The translations under genes and the position numbers were made by a program. 64,000 nucleotides of DNA from Pelagihabitans sp947500445 (lineage in GTDB: Bacteria > Bacteroidota > Bacteroidia > Flavobacteriales > Flavobacteriaceae). The stretch is taken from positions 113,170-177,169 of the forward strand of contig NZ_JBNGOP010000007.1 of NCBI RefSeq assembly GCF_050589625.1, in the 5' to 3' direction. Every line of letters starts with the position of its first letter. Positions within the stretch are counted from its first letter, which is position 1. The notes under the pieces are model-generated. The model saw only the letters and a program-made list of their open reading frames with translations. It did no database searches and was not told the DNA's origin. This document shows positions 25,591-33,780 of this stretch, in pieces.

Positions 25591-26856
25591 ATGGCTAGAG
25601 ATAAAATCATGGATGTAATTGCGTTTGGTAGAGAGATTGGTAAACTAGGCTATGACATAGATCGGGGCAAAGCATTTTTTCAATACAACCCTGAATTTTT
25701 GGAGTCTGGTCAATACTCAAAACTATTTCCGTTTATTTTCAAACGGACCAAACCTGTACAAGTATTTACCGAATACCAGCAAGACACTTTTCAAGGTTTA
25801 CCGCCAATGATAGCCGATTCGTTACCGGACACCTTTGGAAACATCATTTTTCAAGAATGGTTAACAGCAAGAGGTATCCAAAAAGTAACACCGTTGGAAC
25901 AGTTGGCTTATGTAGCGGATCGTGGTATGGGAGCGTTAGAATACAAACCCGTAAAAGAGCTAGCCAATACGACGGCTATAAACATAGATGAAATCATTAC
26001 CATCTTAGAAAAAGTGTTAAAACTAAAGCAAGATACATCCGGTGCAGCCCTTGATGAATTGTCTTTGCTTAACGTATTCAAAATAGGAACTTCAGCTGGC
26101 GGTGCCAGACCCAAAATTCTTATCTCGGAACACAAAGAAACTGGTAAAATTATTGCTGGAGACAGCGAAACAAGCGCGGACTACAATCACTATCTAGTCA
26201 AGCTACATCTTGATGATAGCGATGGCTACAACAAAGAAAAAGTAGAATACGCCTACTATTTACTAGCGCAAGAAGCTGGTATTGATATGATGCCCTCAAA
26301 ACTTATAGAAAACAAACATTTTGCAACATTAAGATACGACAGACAACACGGAGAAAAACAGCACGTATTGACTGTAACGGGGTTAACGGGTTGGGACTTT
26401 AAAAGTCAACCGGAAAACTCCTCCTATGAAAATGTTTTTAAAGTGGCCTTAGGATTGGAAGTACCACATAAAGATTTACAGCAACTTTTCAAGCGAATGG
26501 TTTTTAATGTCGTGTTTAAAAACGTAGACGACCATCTAAAGAACCACAGTTTTATTTATAACAAAGAGGAGAACAAATGGAATTTAGCTCCCGCATATGA
26601 TTTGACTTATGCGCTTAACCCCCTATTTACCTTTAAAACCACTTCCAGAGCTTTGTCTATTAACGGAAAACGTACCGACATTACCATAAAAGACTTTCTA
26701 GTCATTGCAGAAGAATTTGTCATTAAAAACCCTAAGGGTATTATCAAGGAGGTACAGACATTGATTCCGAGATGGATGGAGGTGGCCGAGGAATTGGAGA
26801 TACCTGAGAATATAAGCAAAGTAATCCAAAAAGAAATAAAGGGAATTGAACAATAA
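25591..26856 (+). CDS. hipA: HipA-like type II toxin Ser/Thr kinase
   Basis: A 421-residue HipA-family kinase; E. coli HipA (440 residues) phosphorylates glutamyl-tRNA synthetase and causes dormancy. Visible motifs: the nucleotide-loop GTSAGGARPK near residue 170, the catalytic loop FKNVDDHLKNHSF near 310, and the metal-binding APAYDLTY near 335. The chain is a single full-length polypeptide, not the split HipS/HipT form. It directly follows hipB, sharing the operator-controlled promoter. The target in this host is unknown. AT-rich composition and the neighbouring MITE and GIY-YIG gene suggest an accessory island. Confidence 0.88.
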   Translation: MARDKIMDVIAFGREIGKLGYDIDRGKAFFQYNPEFLESGQYSKLFPFIFKRTKPVQVFTEYQQDTFQGLPPMIADSLPDTFGNIIFQEWLTARGIQKVTPLEQLAYVADRGMGALEYKPVKELANTTAINIDEIITILEKVLKLKQDTSGAALDELSLLNVFKIGTSAGGARPKILISEHKETGKIIAGDSETSADYNHYLVKLHLDDSDGYNKEKVEYAYYLLAQEAGIDMMPSKLIENKHFATLRYDRQHGEKQHVLTVTGLTGWDFKSQPENSSYENVFKVALGLEVPHKDLQQLFKRMVFNVVFKNVDDHLKNHSFIYNKEENKWNLAPAYDLTYALNPLFTFKTTSRALSINGKRTDITIKDFLVIAEEFVIKNPKGIIKEVQTLIPRWMEVAEELEIPENISKVIQKEIKGIEQ

Positions 26857-26926
26857 GCGTAGTTGAAATTGAAGATGCCGTATCAAAATTAGTAGGTCAG
26901 CCATTTGTGTAGAAAAAAAATATTTA

Positions 26927-27086
26927 TACCATTTTAACTTTGAAATCGCGCGTATAGAAATTGAATTATTTTTTAGTTGTTCGAGGCAAAAAATATAAGC
27001 ATAGCCTTAGCTACGGTTATATTTTTTAACGAAGAACAGCTGAAAAAGAAACGATTTATTAGTGCTATTTCAAAGTTAAAATGGTA
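26927..27086. mobile_element. 160-bp MITE, full copy 1
   Basis: Bounded by a perfect 20-bp inverted repeat, TACCATTTTAACTTTGAAAT at 26927-26946 and its reverse complement at 27067-27086. The interior is non-coding and closely matches the copy at 34444. No transposase is encoded, so it would be moved in trans. A clear target duplication is not visible (TTA on the left against CTA on the right). It lies 18 bases before the GIY-YIG gene. Confidence 0.85.
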
Positions 27087-27103
27087 CTATTTAGAAACAG
27101 GTC

Positions 27104-27964
27104 ATGACAATAAAAGGAAAAACGGTAAAGTTATTTTTTGAAGAAGGGAATCATCATGGTATAATTAACGCCGAAATGATTAACTGGACAGGTTTTGTTA
27201 TTGTGGCGCCGCGAACCGCTTTACCCGAATTGTACAAAATGGAAGGTATCGATAGAGCCGGTATTTACTTTTTAGTATCAGATGAAGAAAAAAAGGTATA
27301 CGTTGGCGAAACCATGAACGGTATCAAACGGCTTAAAGACCACGATGATAAAAAAGATTTTTGGGATAAACTTATTTTAGTGCAAACCAAGGATTTTAAT
27401 CTTACCAAAACACATTGCTCATATTTAGAACATCGGTGTGGTCAACTTATTACAAAATCCTTTTATGATTTGGAAAATGTAAAATCTTTACACGATTATA
27501 CAGGTACTTTACCAAGACCGGACATTAGTGACATGGAAGTTTTTTTAGAAAATATCTCTTTTATTTTGCCCGCTACCGGTGTCACTATCTTACAACCTAT
27601 TGTCGCAAAACAAGACAAAACTAAAGCTGTAATTGCGTTTGAAATGAACAATAAGTATGTCACCGGAGAAGCCTATCTCCAAGACGATTTATTTGTTATA
27701 AAAAGAGGCTCTATTGGAAAAGAAAGCGTTAGTCCATCGCTTTTTGAAGGTTTAAAGGAAAAGCGAGAAGCGCTAATAAAAAAAGGAATTTTTAAAATTG
27801 AGAACGGGCAATTAGTGGTAATGGAAGATTATCCCACAACAAGCCCATCAACGGCAGGCTGCTATTTAACAGGAACGCCCATATCGGGACCTAAATATTG
27901 GAAGTTAAAAGGGACAGATATGACCTATAAAGATTGGGAAAAAAAACTAATAGAAGATAAGTGA
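27104..27964 (+). CDS. GIY-YIG nuclease domain protein with C-terminal DUF4357
   Basis: A 286-residue protein. A GIY-YIG-type fold starts at AGIYFLVSDEEKKVYVGET (about residues 51-69), with RLKDHDDKKDFW after it; the second motif is YVG rather than YIG. The C-terminal region ends in DYPTTSPSTAGCYLTG and WKLKG, the DUF4357 pattern. Proteins with this pairing are usually near restriction or defence genes, and a DNA-cleaving role is inferred from the fold only. The gene is AT-rich and lies between a MITE and tRNA-Ser. No restriction partner is visible in the window. Confidence 0.78.
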   Translation: MTIKGKTVKLFFEEGNHHGIINAEMINWTGFVIVAPRTALPELYKMEGIDRAGIYFLVSDEEKKVYVGETMNGIKRLKDHDDKKDFWDKLILVQTKDFNLTKTHCSYLEHRCGQLITKSFYDLENVKSLHDYTGTLPRPDISDMEVFLENISFILPATGVTILQPIVAKQDKTKAVIAFEMNNKYVTGEAYLQDDLFVIKRGSIGKESVSPSLFEGLKEKREALIKKGIFKIENGQLVVMEDYPTTSPSTAGCYLTGTPISGPKYWKLKGTDMTYKDWEKKLIEDK

Positions 27965-28125
27965 TATATTAATCACAAAGTTCGAATACTCATTAAAATA
28001 AAACTTATTGCTACAGTTGTACCGGGCCCTATTTCAAGAATGATCATTGAATTGAATATCAGGTAAATTTGTGCAAAAGAACCAACTTTTGGAAAGTTAA
28101 ATACAACAACATTGTCAACCATAAA

Positions 28126-28160
28126 AACAAAACCCCATGAATTATATTCATGGGGTTTCT
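28126..28160 (-). terminator. rho-independent terminator
   Basis: Perfect 12-bp stem AAACCCCATGAA / TTCATGGGGTTT (28130-28141 and 28147-28158) with a five-base loop. On the minus strand it is followed by TTTTGTTTTT. Confidence 0.75.
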
Positions 28161-28178
28161 GCGGAGGAAGAGGGATTC
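28161..28178 (-). repeat. duplicate of the tRNA-Ser 3' end (att-like)
   Basis: GCGGAGGAAGAGGGATTC is identical to 28337-28354, the 3' end of the nearby tRNA-Ser. The match ends abruptly inside the T-loop. A 3'-end tRNA fragment like this is typical of an integration scar. Confidence 0.7.
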
Positions 28179-28295
28179 ACTTCGTGCGTCCCAGAAGGGA
28201 ATCCAATACTTTGAACCAATGCTTCGGGCTATCGCCCAGGACCACTTTTTGTTTTAATCCAACTTCAAGAGCTTTGCTCTTGGTTTCCATAAAAC

Positions 28296-28329
28296 AAAAA
28301 ATGCTCCGCGACTACGTCGCGAAGCATTT
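28296..28329 (-). terminator. tRNA-Ser terminator
   Basis: Stem AAATGCTTCGCGAC / GTCGCGGAGCATTT on the minus strand, with one mismatch, a three-base loop and a T-run after it, eight bases beyond the tRNA 3' end. Confidence 0.75.
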
Positions 28330-28337
28330 CTTTAAAG

Positions 28338-28422
28338 CGGAGGAAGAGGGATTCGAACCCCCGGAGGTGTGACCCTCAACAGTTTTCAAGACTGCCGCAT
28401 TCGACCACTCTGCCATTCCTCC
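28338..28422 (-). tRNA. tRNA-Ser (anticodon TGA)
   Basis: 85 bases on the minus strand fold into a class II tRNA with a long variable arm. Acceptor stem GGAGGAA (28416-28422) pairs with TTCCTCC (28339-28345), followed by discriminator G as expected for tRNA-Ser. The anticodon loop reads CT-TGA-AA and the T-loop GGTTCGAATCC. The CCA tail is not encoded. Confidence 0.95.
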
Positions 28423-28621
28423 TGACGCGGTCTGCGTATTCCCGGCATTTCTGCCTAAGAGGATGCAAATATAGAAAGGTTTTTCTATTCCCTAAAACCT
28501 TTTGGTAATTTATTGGAGAAATAAAGCATCAGACACTGGGGCACGCCTATCGTTTAAAAAGATATTTCTACTTGTTACGGTGCATCACGTTTGTTTTGGC
28601 CCCATTTGTTATCTTGCCTTT

Positions 28622-29629
28622 ATGACGGAACCTAAGGTCAGTATTCTAATCCCCTTTAAAAATACCGAGGCATATTTACAGGAATGTTTGGATTCTATTT
28701 ACACCCAAACCTACCGTAATTGGGAAGTACTCGCGATTAACGACCATTCCACTGATGAAAGCGAACGCGTTGTTAGCGGTTTTGTTAAAAAGGATGCCCG
28801 TTTCAAGTTGTTTCAAAATGAAGGAAATGGGATTATCGAGGCACTTCGAACGGCCTATGCCAACAGTACGGGGCTCCTGATCAGCCGTATGGATTCTGAC
28901 GATATCATGACCTATGATAAATTGGAAATAATGGTCGGTTCGTTAAAGAAATATGGCAAGGGGCATGTCGCCGTTGGCATTGTTCAATACTTTTCGGATC
29001 GGGGCATCAGTAATGGTTATGAACGCTATCAGACCTGGTTGAACGGTCTTACGGCGAAGGGTACCAACTACACCGAGATCTACAAGGAATGTGTTATCCC
29101 CTCCCCTGCTTGGATGAGCTATCGAGAAGATCTTGATGCCTGTGGGGCATTTGCGCCAAACCGGTACCCCGAAGATTATGACCTCACCTTTCGATTTTAT
29201 GAAAAAGGACTAAAGTGTATCCCAAGCGATCGTTTGGTACACTACTGGCGGGATTACGACAGCCGTACTTCACGAACCAGCGCACATTACGCACAAAATT
29301 ATTTTCTCGACATTAAGCTCCATTATTTTTTAAAGTTAGAATACGATCCGTGCCGACCATTGGCGATTTGGGGTGCGGGAAACAAAGGCAAGGAAATTGC
29401 CAAAGGACTGTTGGCCAGAGCCATATATTTCTATTGGCTTTGTGATAACCCGAAGAAAATCGGTAAGGACATCTATGGCAAAGAAATGTTGCACTACGGC
29501 GTACTCGGTACACTTGAAAAGCCACAGAGCATTATCACCGTAGCCAATACTGCAGCACAACAAATGATACAAAACTATTTTGCAGAACGTAATCAACGTA
29601 GTGGCAGCGATTTTTTCTTTTTCTGTTGA
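28622..29629 (+). CDS. family 2 glycosyltransferase with C-terminal Rossmann-like segment
   Basis: 335 residues from the ATG at 28622, where the GT2 fold starts at once (KVSILIPFKNTEAYLQECLD); the frame is open further upstream, but that part lacks similarity. Nucleotide-sugar binding is supported by NDHSTDES and the DxD-like SRMDSDD near residue 85. After about residue 235 a second segment begins with LAIWGAGNKGKEIA, a dinucleotide-binding-like glycine loop, as seen in some GT2 proteins with an appended Rossmann fold. The acceptor sugar is unknown. It is not in a polysaccharide cluster; a terminator follows. Confidence 0.82.
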   Translation: MTEPKVSILIPFKNTEAYLQECLDSIYTQTYRNWEVLAINDHSTDESERVVSGFVKKDARFKLFQNEGNGIIEALRTAYANSTGLLISRMDSDDIMTYDKLEIMVGSLKKYGKGHVAVGIVQYFSDRGISNGYERYQTWLNGLTAKGTNYTEIYKECVIPSPAWMSYREDLDACGAFAPNRYPEDYDLTFRFYEKGLKCIPSDRLVHYWRDYDSRTSRTSAHYAQNYFLDIKLHYFLKLEYDPCRPLAIWGAGNKGKEIAKGLLARAIYFYWLCDNPKKIGKDIYGKEMLHYGVLGTLEKPQSIITVANTAAQQMIQNYFAERNQRSGSDFFFFC

Positions 29630-29644
29630 CCGGACCGCATAAAA

Positions 29645-29673
29645 GGAACGGACCGGTCCATTCCATTTTTTTT
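29645..29673 (+). terminator. rho-independent terminator after the GT2 gene
   Basis: GGAACGGA-CCGG-TCCATTCC hairpin with one mismatch, followed by A and eight T. Confidence 0.75.
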
Positions 29674-29716
29674 CATCTTTTGTTTGCGAATAGGGACCTT
29701 TGATTTTTGAATTTCC

Positions 29717-29724
29717 TACTTTTG
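29717..29724 (+). promoter_or_regulatory. -7 element of the BatA-domain gene
   Basis: TACTTTTG matches TAnnTTTG. The expected start site near 29731 lies between the upstream TTG codon (29707) and the ATG at 29743, so it supports the ATG. A -33 TTG at normal spacing is not evident. Confidence 0.5.
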
Positions 29725-29742
29725 TTTATACATTATCAGGAA

Positions 29743-31668
29743 ATGCAGTTTCAATATCCAGGGCTTCTTTGGGGATTACTTCTTTTACTCGTTCCGATAA
29801 TTGTCCATCTGTTTCAGCTACAACGCTTTAGAAAAATCCCTTTTACCAACGTTAAGTTTCTTAAAAAAGTAGTATCGGAATCCAGACGCAGCCGAACACT
29901 TAAAAAATGGTTGTTATTGTTAACGCGTTTGGCCCTATTGGCGGCCCTCGTTATCGCCTTTGCAAAACCGTTTTATGCCGAAAAGCGTGCGTTAAAACCA
30001 AAAGACACCGTCATTTATCTGGACGATTCGTTTAGCATGCAGGCCAAAAAAGAAGGCAATACACTTATGAGGGAGGCCGTACAGTCTTTGATAGCTGCCG
30101 TTCCAAAAGAACTTCGCTTTACCTTGTTCACCAATAGTACCGTTTATCGCAATGTTACCATTTCAGATATTCAAAACCGTTTACTGGAGGAGACGTTTAG
30201 TTCAAAACAACTGAACTTTACCGAGGTATATGCCAGGGCCAACAACTTTTTTTCCGATCAGGAGGTTTCCGATAAGGAATTCATCGTCATCTCCGATTTT
30301 CAAAACCGGTTTGCCTCAATGAATGTGGACTCCCTGTCCGCTATTCGATTACATTTGGTACAAATGGTTCCGGACGATGTGAAAAACATTTCTATCGATT
30401 CTACCTATATCGTCAACAATGCAAATGAAAGTGCGGAATTGGTTACCCTTTTGTCGGCCAACAACGCAACGGAAAACGTTCCGATATCTCTTTTTAATGG
30501 GGATACCCTTATCGCAAAAACGGCTGCCGCCTTTACCGACGACCGCAAAGCAAAGGTCGTTTTTACATTACCGACCGACAATGCGATACAGGGGAAATTG
30601 GAAGTAAGCGATTCAGGACTTTCCTATGATAATCGGTTGTACTTTAATGTCGATGAGACGCCCAAGATAAAGGTACTTTCCATAGGGGCGTCAACCTCAA
30701 AGTTTCTAAACCGTATTTATACGAGGGACGAGTTTACGTTGACATCGGTCCCGCTTTCGGGCTTGAACTACGGGGCGATATCTTCTCAAAATCTACTCAT
30801 TTTAAACGAACTGTCCACTATTCCAACGGCACTGTTAACAAATCTATCTTCATTTGTGGAGGAGGGTGGGCATTTTTTGCTCATACCGGCCGACGATATT
30901 GACCGTCCAAGTTATAATGAGCTACTGGCCAACTACTTTTCCACAGCAATCTTAGAAAAAATCAGTTCGGACAAACTAGTAACGAACATCGCTTTTACCC
31001 ATCCTTTGTACAAAAATGTATTTGAAAAGAAAGTGGTCAATTTTAGCCATCCAACCGTAGGATCGTCCTATGAAATGAAGACTACCGCGCCACGATTGCT
31101 CTCTTTTCAGGATAATAGTCCCTTTTTAGTGGGCGATGGCGGGAAATATGTTTTTTCCGGAGCGATCAATGAGGAGAATTCCAACTTTATCGGGTCGCCA
31201 CTGATCGTACCCACACTCTATAACATTGGAATGTTCAGCCTTCGTTCGCCAGCGATATATCACCTTATGGAACAAAATGTTTCGGTGGATATTCAGGCGA
31301 AACTGGTAAAGGACAATATTGTAAAGCTACAAAAAACGACACGAGAACTGATTCCGCAACAACGGGCACAGGCGAACAAGGTAAGCTTGTATTTTGATGA
31401 AACGCTTCCCGAAGATGGCATATACGCCATAACCGATAATATAAAGACCTTGGGACAATTAAGCTTCAACCATTCCCGTAAAGAAAGTACTTTGAATTAT
31501 TTGGACCTAAGGGATGTTCGTGCCGATTCTAAAAATACGGAAGTGGCCACATTATTTGAAAACATGGAAAAAGACAATCGCATTACCGAGCTTTGGAAAT
31601 GGTTTGTTATTTTCGCAATGGTATTTTTATTGCTGGAGGTACTCATCCAAAAATTTATAAAATCGTGA
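29743..31668 (+). CDS. BatA-domain membrane protein with von Willebrand A-like region
   Basis: 641 residues from the ATG at 29743. The N-terminal MQFQYPGLLWGLLLLLVPIIVHLFQLQRFRKIPFTN is the double-helix aerotolerance-type (BatA) N-terminal domain typical of Bacteroidota. A vWA-like segment follows (VIYLDDSFSMQ near residue 88 keeps the DxSxS metal-site pattern), then a long periplasmic region, and a last helix at the C terminus (about 618-637). Function is unknown; Bat proteins have been linked to oxidative-stress tolerance and envelope integrity. It is followed by the dihydroorotase-like gene after 88 bases. Confidence 0.8.
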   Translation: MQFQYPGLLWGLLLLLVPIIVHLFQLQRFRKIPFTNVKFLKKVVSESRRSRTLKKWLLLLTRLALLAALVIAFAKPFYAEKRALKPKDTVIYLDDSFSMQAKKEGNTLMREAVQSLIAAVPKELRFTLFTNSTVYRNVTISDIQNRLLEETFSSKQLNFTEVYARANNFFSDQEVSDKEFIVISDFQNRFASMNVDSLSAIRLHLVQMVPDDVKNISIDSTYIVNNANESAELVTLLSANNATENVPISLFNGDTLIAKTAAAFTDDRKAKVVFTLPTDNAIQGKLEVSDSGLSYDNRLYFNVDETPKIKVLSIGASTSKFLNRIYTRDEFTLTSVPLSGLNYGAISSQNLLILNELSTIPTALLTNLSSFVEEGGHFLLIPADDIDRPSYNELLANYFSTAILEKISSDKLVTNIAFTHPLYKNVFEKKVVNFSHPTVGSSYEMKTTAPRLLSFQDNSPFLVGDGGKYVFSGAINEENSNFIGSPLIVPTLYNIGMFSLRSPAIYHLMEQNVSVDIQAKLVKDNIVKLQKTTRELIPQQRAQANKVSLYFDETLPEDGIYAITDNIKTLGQLSFNHSRKESTLNYLDLRDVRADSKNTEVATLFENMEKDNRITELWKWFVIFAMVFLLLEVLIQKFIKS

Positions 31669-31756
31669 AAAATGGATGTGGTCGCACTTACGGAACGATA
31701 GTGCACGTGATGTGGTATTCCTTCTATAAAAATGATTTCCCGTTTCTCGACTTGAT

Positions 31757-33013
31757 ATGAACGTACTTATAAAATTCGCTAAAATAATAGCCCCTGCACA
31801 AAAGGAACTGCACCTTAAGAAAAGGGATATTTTAGTGACCAATGGCCGTATTGCCAAAATTGCCGCCAATATTACCGCTCCAAACAAAGGAACAAAAGAA
31901 ATACGTTTTAGCGATCTTCATGTTTCCTTAGGTTGGTTCGATAGTGGGGTCTCCTTTGGGGAGCCGGGCCATGAGGACAGGGAAACCATAGCCAATGGAT
32001 TGGATACGGCAAGTATATCCGGATTTACGGATGTTGTATTGAATTCCAATACCTATCCGGTACCGGATAGCGGCTCCGATATTGTTTACGTAAAAAATGC
32101 AGGAAGGCTCAAGGGTACTGCCTTGCATCCGTTAGGGTGCCTGACCAACCTTTCCGAAGGGGAACATTTGGCGGAGCTCTTTGATCTACACCAAAATGGA
32201 GCAGTAGGCTTCTACGATTTCAGGAAACCGGTCACCAATGCAAACCTGCTTAAAATTGCATTGCAGTATGCCCAAAACTTTAACGGCCTGGTCTATTCCT
32301 TTCCCTTGGATACCAGTATTGCGGGAAAAGGGGTGGTGAACGAGGGAGCGGTTTCTACAACACTTGGCCTAAAGGGAATTCCGTCCTTGGCGGAGACCTT
32401 GCAGATAACAAGGGACCTTTCTATTTTGGAATATACGGGAGGTAGGTTGCATATCCCCACGATAACCACCGCTGCAGGAGTAAAACTAGTTGCAGAGGCG
32501 AAGAAAAAGGGATTGGATGTAAGCTGTAGTACCACCGTTCACCACCTGTGGTTCAACGATACGGTACTTTCCGATTTTGATACCGATTATAAGGTAATGC
32601 CACCGCTTCGTACAGCGAACGATACCAAAGCGCTGATCAAGGGGCTTAAAAACGGAACGATCGATTACGTTACCACAGACCATACCCCGCTGACCATTGA
32701 AGAAAAACGTGTGGAGTTCGACCATGCGGCCTATGGTACCCTGGGAATGGAATCGGCCTTCGGTATCTTGAACCAAATTTTTGACCTGGATACTACCATT
32801 ACGCTGTTGACCAAAGGTCGCGAACGGTATGGTATACCTTTGCCATCTTTTGCAACCGATACGCCGGCGAACTTTACGCTATTTGACCCCCATACGATAA
32901 ATGAGGTGGGAAACACCCCCTTAAAAAGCACCTCTAGGAACAATGCCTTTAAAAATCAGGTGCTTAAAGGGAATGTTTTAGGAATAATCAATAGGGAGCA
33001 CGTAATAATTTAG
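31757..33013 (+). CDS. dihydroorotase homologue lacking most metal ligands (PyrC'-like)
   Basis: A 418-residue amidohydrolase-fold protein close to class I dihydroorotase, which closes carbamoyl-aspartate to dihydroorotate. The essential DxHxHxREPG motif is replaced by DSGVSFGEPG, so both metal His and the substrate Arg are absent; the later His positions are also lost (YSFPLD, LHIPTITT). Retained are an Asp in GAVGFYDF, the Asn in NSNT and the DHTP motif near residue 313. A catalytic role is unlikely. Non-catalytic PyrC' proteins in other bacteria serve as structural partners of aspartate transcarbamoylase, which is a reasonable guess here. No pyr gene is adjacent. Confidence 0.82.
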   Translation: MNVLIKFAKIIAPAQKELHLKKRDILVTNGRIAKIAANITAPNKGTKEIRFSDLHVSLGWFDSGVSFGEPGHEDRETIANGLDTASISGFTDVVLNSNTYPVPDSGSDIVYVKNAGRLKGTALHPLGCLTNLSEGEHLAELFDLHQNGAVGFYDFRKPVTNANLLKIALQYAQNFNGLVYSFPLDTSIAGKGVVNEGAVSTTLGLKGIPSLAETLQITRDLSILEYTGGRLHIPTITTAAGVKLVAEAKKKGLDVSCSTTVHHLWFNDTVLSDFDTDYKVMPPLRTANDTKALIKGLKNGTIDYVTTDHTPLTIEEKRVEFDHAAYGTLGMESAFGILNQIFDLDTTITLLTKGRERYGIPLPSFATDTPANFTLFDPHTINEVGNTPLKSTSRNNAFKNQVLKGNVLGIINREHVII

Positions 33014-33054
33014 TATTTTTCGAGTTTAACTAATAATCAACCCTAAACAGTATC

Positions 33055-33372
33055 ATGATGGAACAATCAGTAAAAGAAGAAGGTAAAACAATCGCTATTA
33101 TCGCCTATATCACCCTTATAGGACTATTAATAGCCTTTTTTATGAATAATGACAAGAAAAACGAATTTGCAAAATTCCATATCGGACAGTCCTTGAGAAT
33201 TTCGATCTTGGGCCTTGCGAATTCCGTATTAGCGGCATTTTTGCCCGCCTCCATAGCGATCGTTTCTACGATCATAAGCCTTGCGGTACTTGTACTGTGG
33301 ATCTTGGGATTGGTGAATGCCATTAACCTAAAGGCCAAACCGGTACCTGTAATCGGTACTATCGGCGGATAA
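33055..33372 (+). CDS. small membrane protein, DUF4870-like (copy 1)
   Basis: A 105-residue protein with three hydrophobic helices and the DUF4870 pattern: TIAIIAYITLIGLLIAFFMN, the F-A-K-F-H-I-x-Q-S/A signature, and a C-terminal VNAINLKAKPVPVIG. The function of the family is not established. A paralogue of similar length lies 83 bases downstream, past a terminator. The DUF4870 pair resembles a local duplication. Confidence 0.75.
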   Translation: MMEQSVKEEGKTIAIIAYITLIGLLIAFFMNNDKKNEFAKFHIGQSLRISILGLANSVLAAFLPASIAIVSTIISLAVLVLWILGLVNAINLKAKPVPVIGTIGG

Positions 33373-33390
33373 CCTAAAAACAATTCATTG

Positions 33391-33422
33391 AAAAAAGGAG
33401 ACCTCTTAGGCCTCCTTTTTTT
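33391..33422 (+). terminator. rho-independent terminator
   Basis: AAAAAAGGAGACC / GGCCTCCTTTTTT hairpin with one mismatch and a five-base loop, followed by T-run. It ends the transcript of the BatA/PyrC'/DUF4870 run. Confidence 0.8.
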
Positions 33423-33451
33423 GTTGAATACCTTAGGTTCCGCTAACTTTG
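33421..33451 (+). promoter_or_regulatory. promoter of the second DUF4870 gene
   Basis: TTG at 33421-33423 or 33424-33426 with a 20- or 17-base spacer to a perfect TAACTTTG (33444-33451). The ATG is only five bases after the -7 box, so the mRNA is predicted to be leaderless or nearly so. Confidence 0.55.
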
Positions 33452-33455
33452 TACC

Positions 33456-33779
33456 ATGGGTAAAGAAGAAACGGGAAAAACAACGGCCATCGTAGCGTAC
33501 CTAACGATGGTAGGGGCGTTGATCGCCATAAGTATGAATTCCGAACCAAAACATGATTTCGCCCGTTTTCACATTCGCCAAGCATTCGGTCTGCATCTGT
33601 TTTTTTTAGGTTTCGCCATTTTTTTAAGCCAGTGGTTCAATGCCTATGCATGGTACGGCCTATATATCTGCTATATTGTCCTCTGGGGCTATGGGTTTAT
33701 AGCTGCCCTTACCGATAAAAAAAGTACCGTACCCGTACTGGGTCCCCTGTTTCAAAAATGGTTCACTTTTATTTCATAG
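33456..33779 (+). CDS. small membrane protein, DUF4870-like (copy 2)
   Basis: A 107-residue paralogue of the protein at 33055: TTAIVAYLTMVGALIAISMN, then FARFHIRQAF and a C-terminal KKSTVPVLGPL match the same pattern. Three helices are predicted. It is the first gene of its own unit and is followed after a single base by an esterase gene, suggesting coupled translation. Confidence 0.72.
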   Translation: MGKEETGKTTAIVAYLTMVGALIAISMNSEPKHDFARFHIRQAFGLHLFFLGFAIFLSQWFNAYAWYGLYICYIVLWGYGFIAALTDKKSTVPVLGPLFQKWFTFIS

Positions 33780-33780
33780 T

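Larger units (their letters stand above)
27965..28337. other. island/tRNA junction: two hairpin terminators and a tRNA-Ser 3' fragment
   Basis: 373 bases with no supported gene. The contents are: about 160 bases of plain sequence, a hairpin at 28126-28160, an 18-bp copy of the tRNA-Ser 3' end (28161-28178), an inverted repeat CAAGAGC-TTT-GCTCTTG near 28265-28281, and the tRNA terminator at 28296-28329. The open frame across it only reads through these elements. Confidence 0.7.

Noticed and set aside
28112..28372. An 86-codon plus-strand open frame over the tRNA-Ser region
   Set aside because: It reads through two terminator hairpins and the antisense of the tRNA-Ser; its peptide (EEEGFEPP) is a typical translation artefact of tRNA genes.
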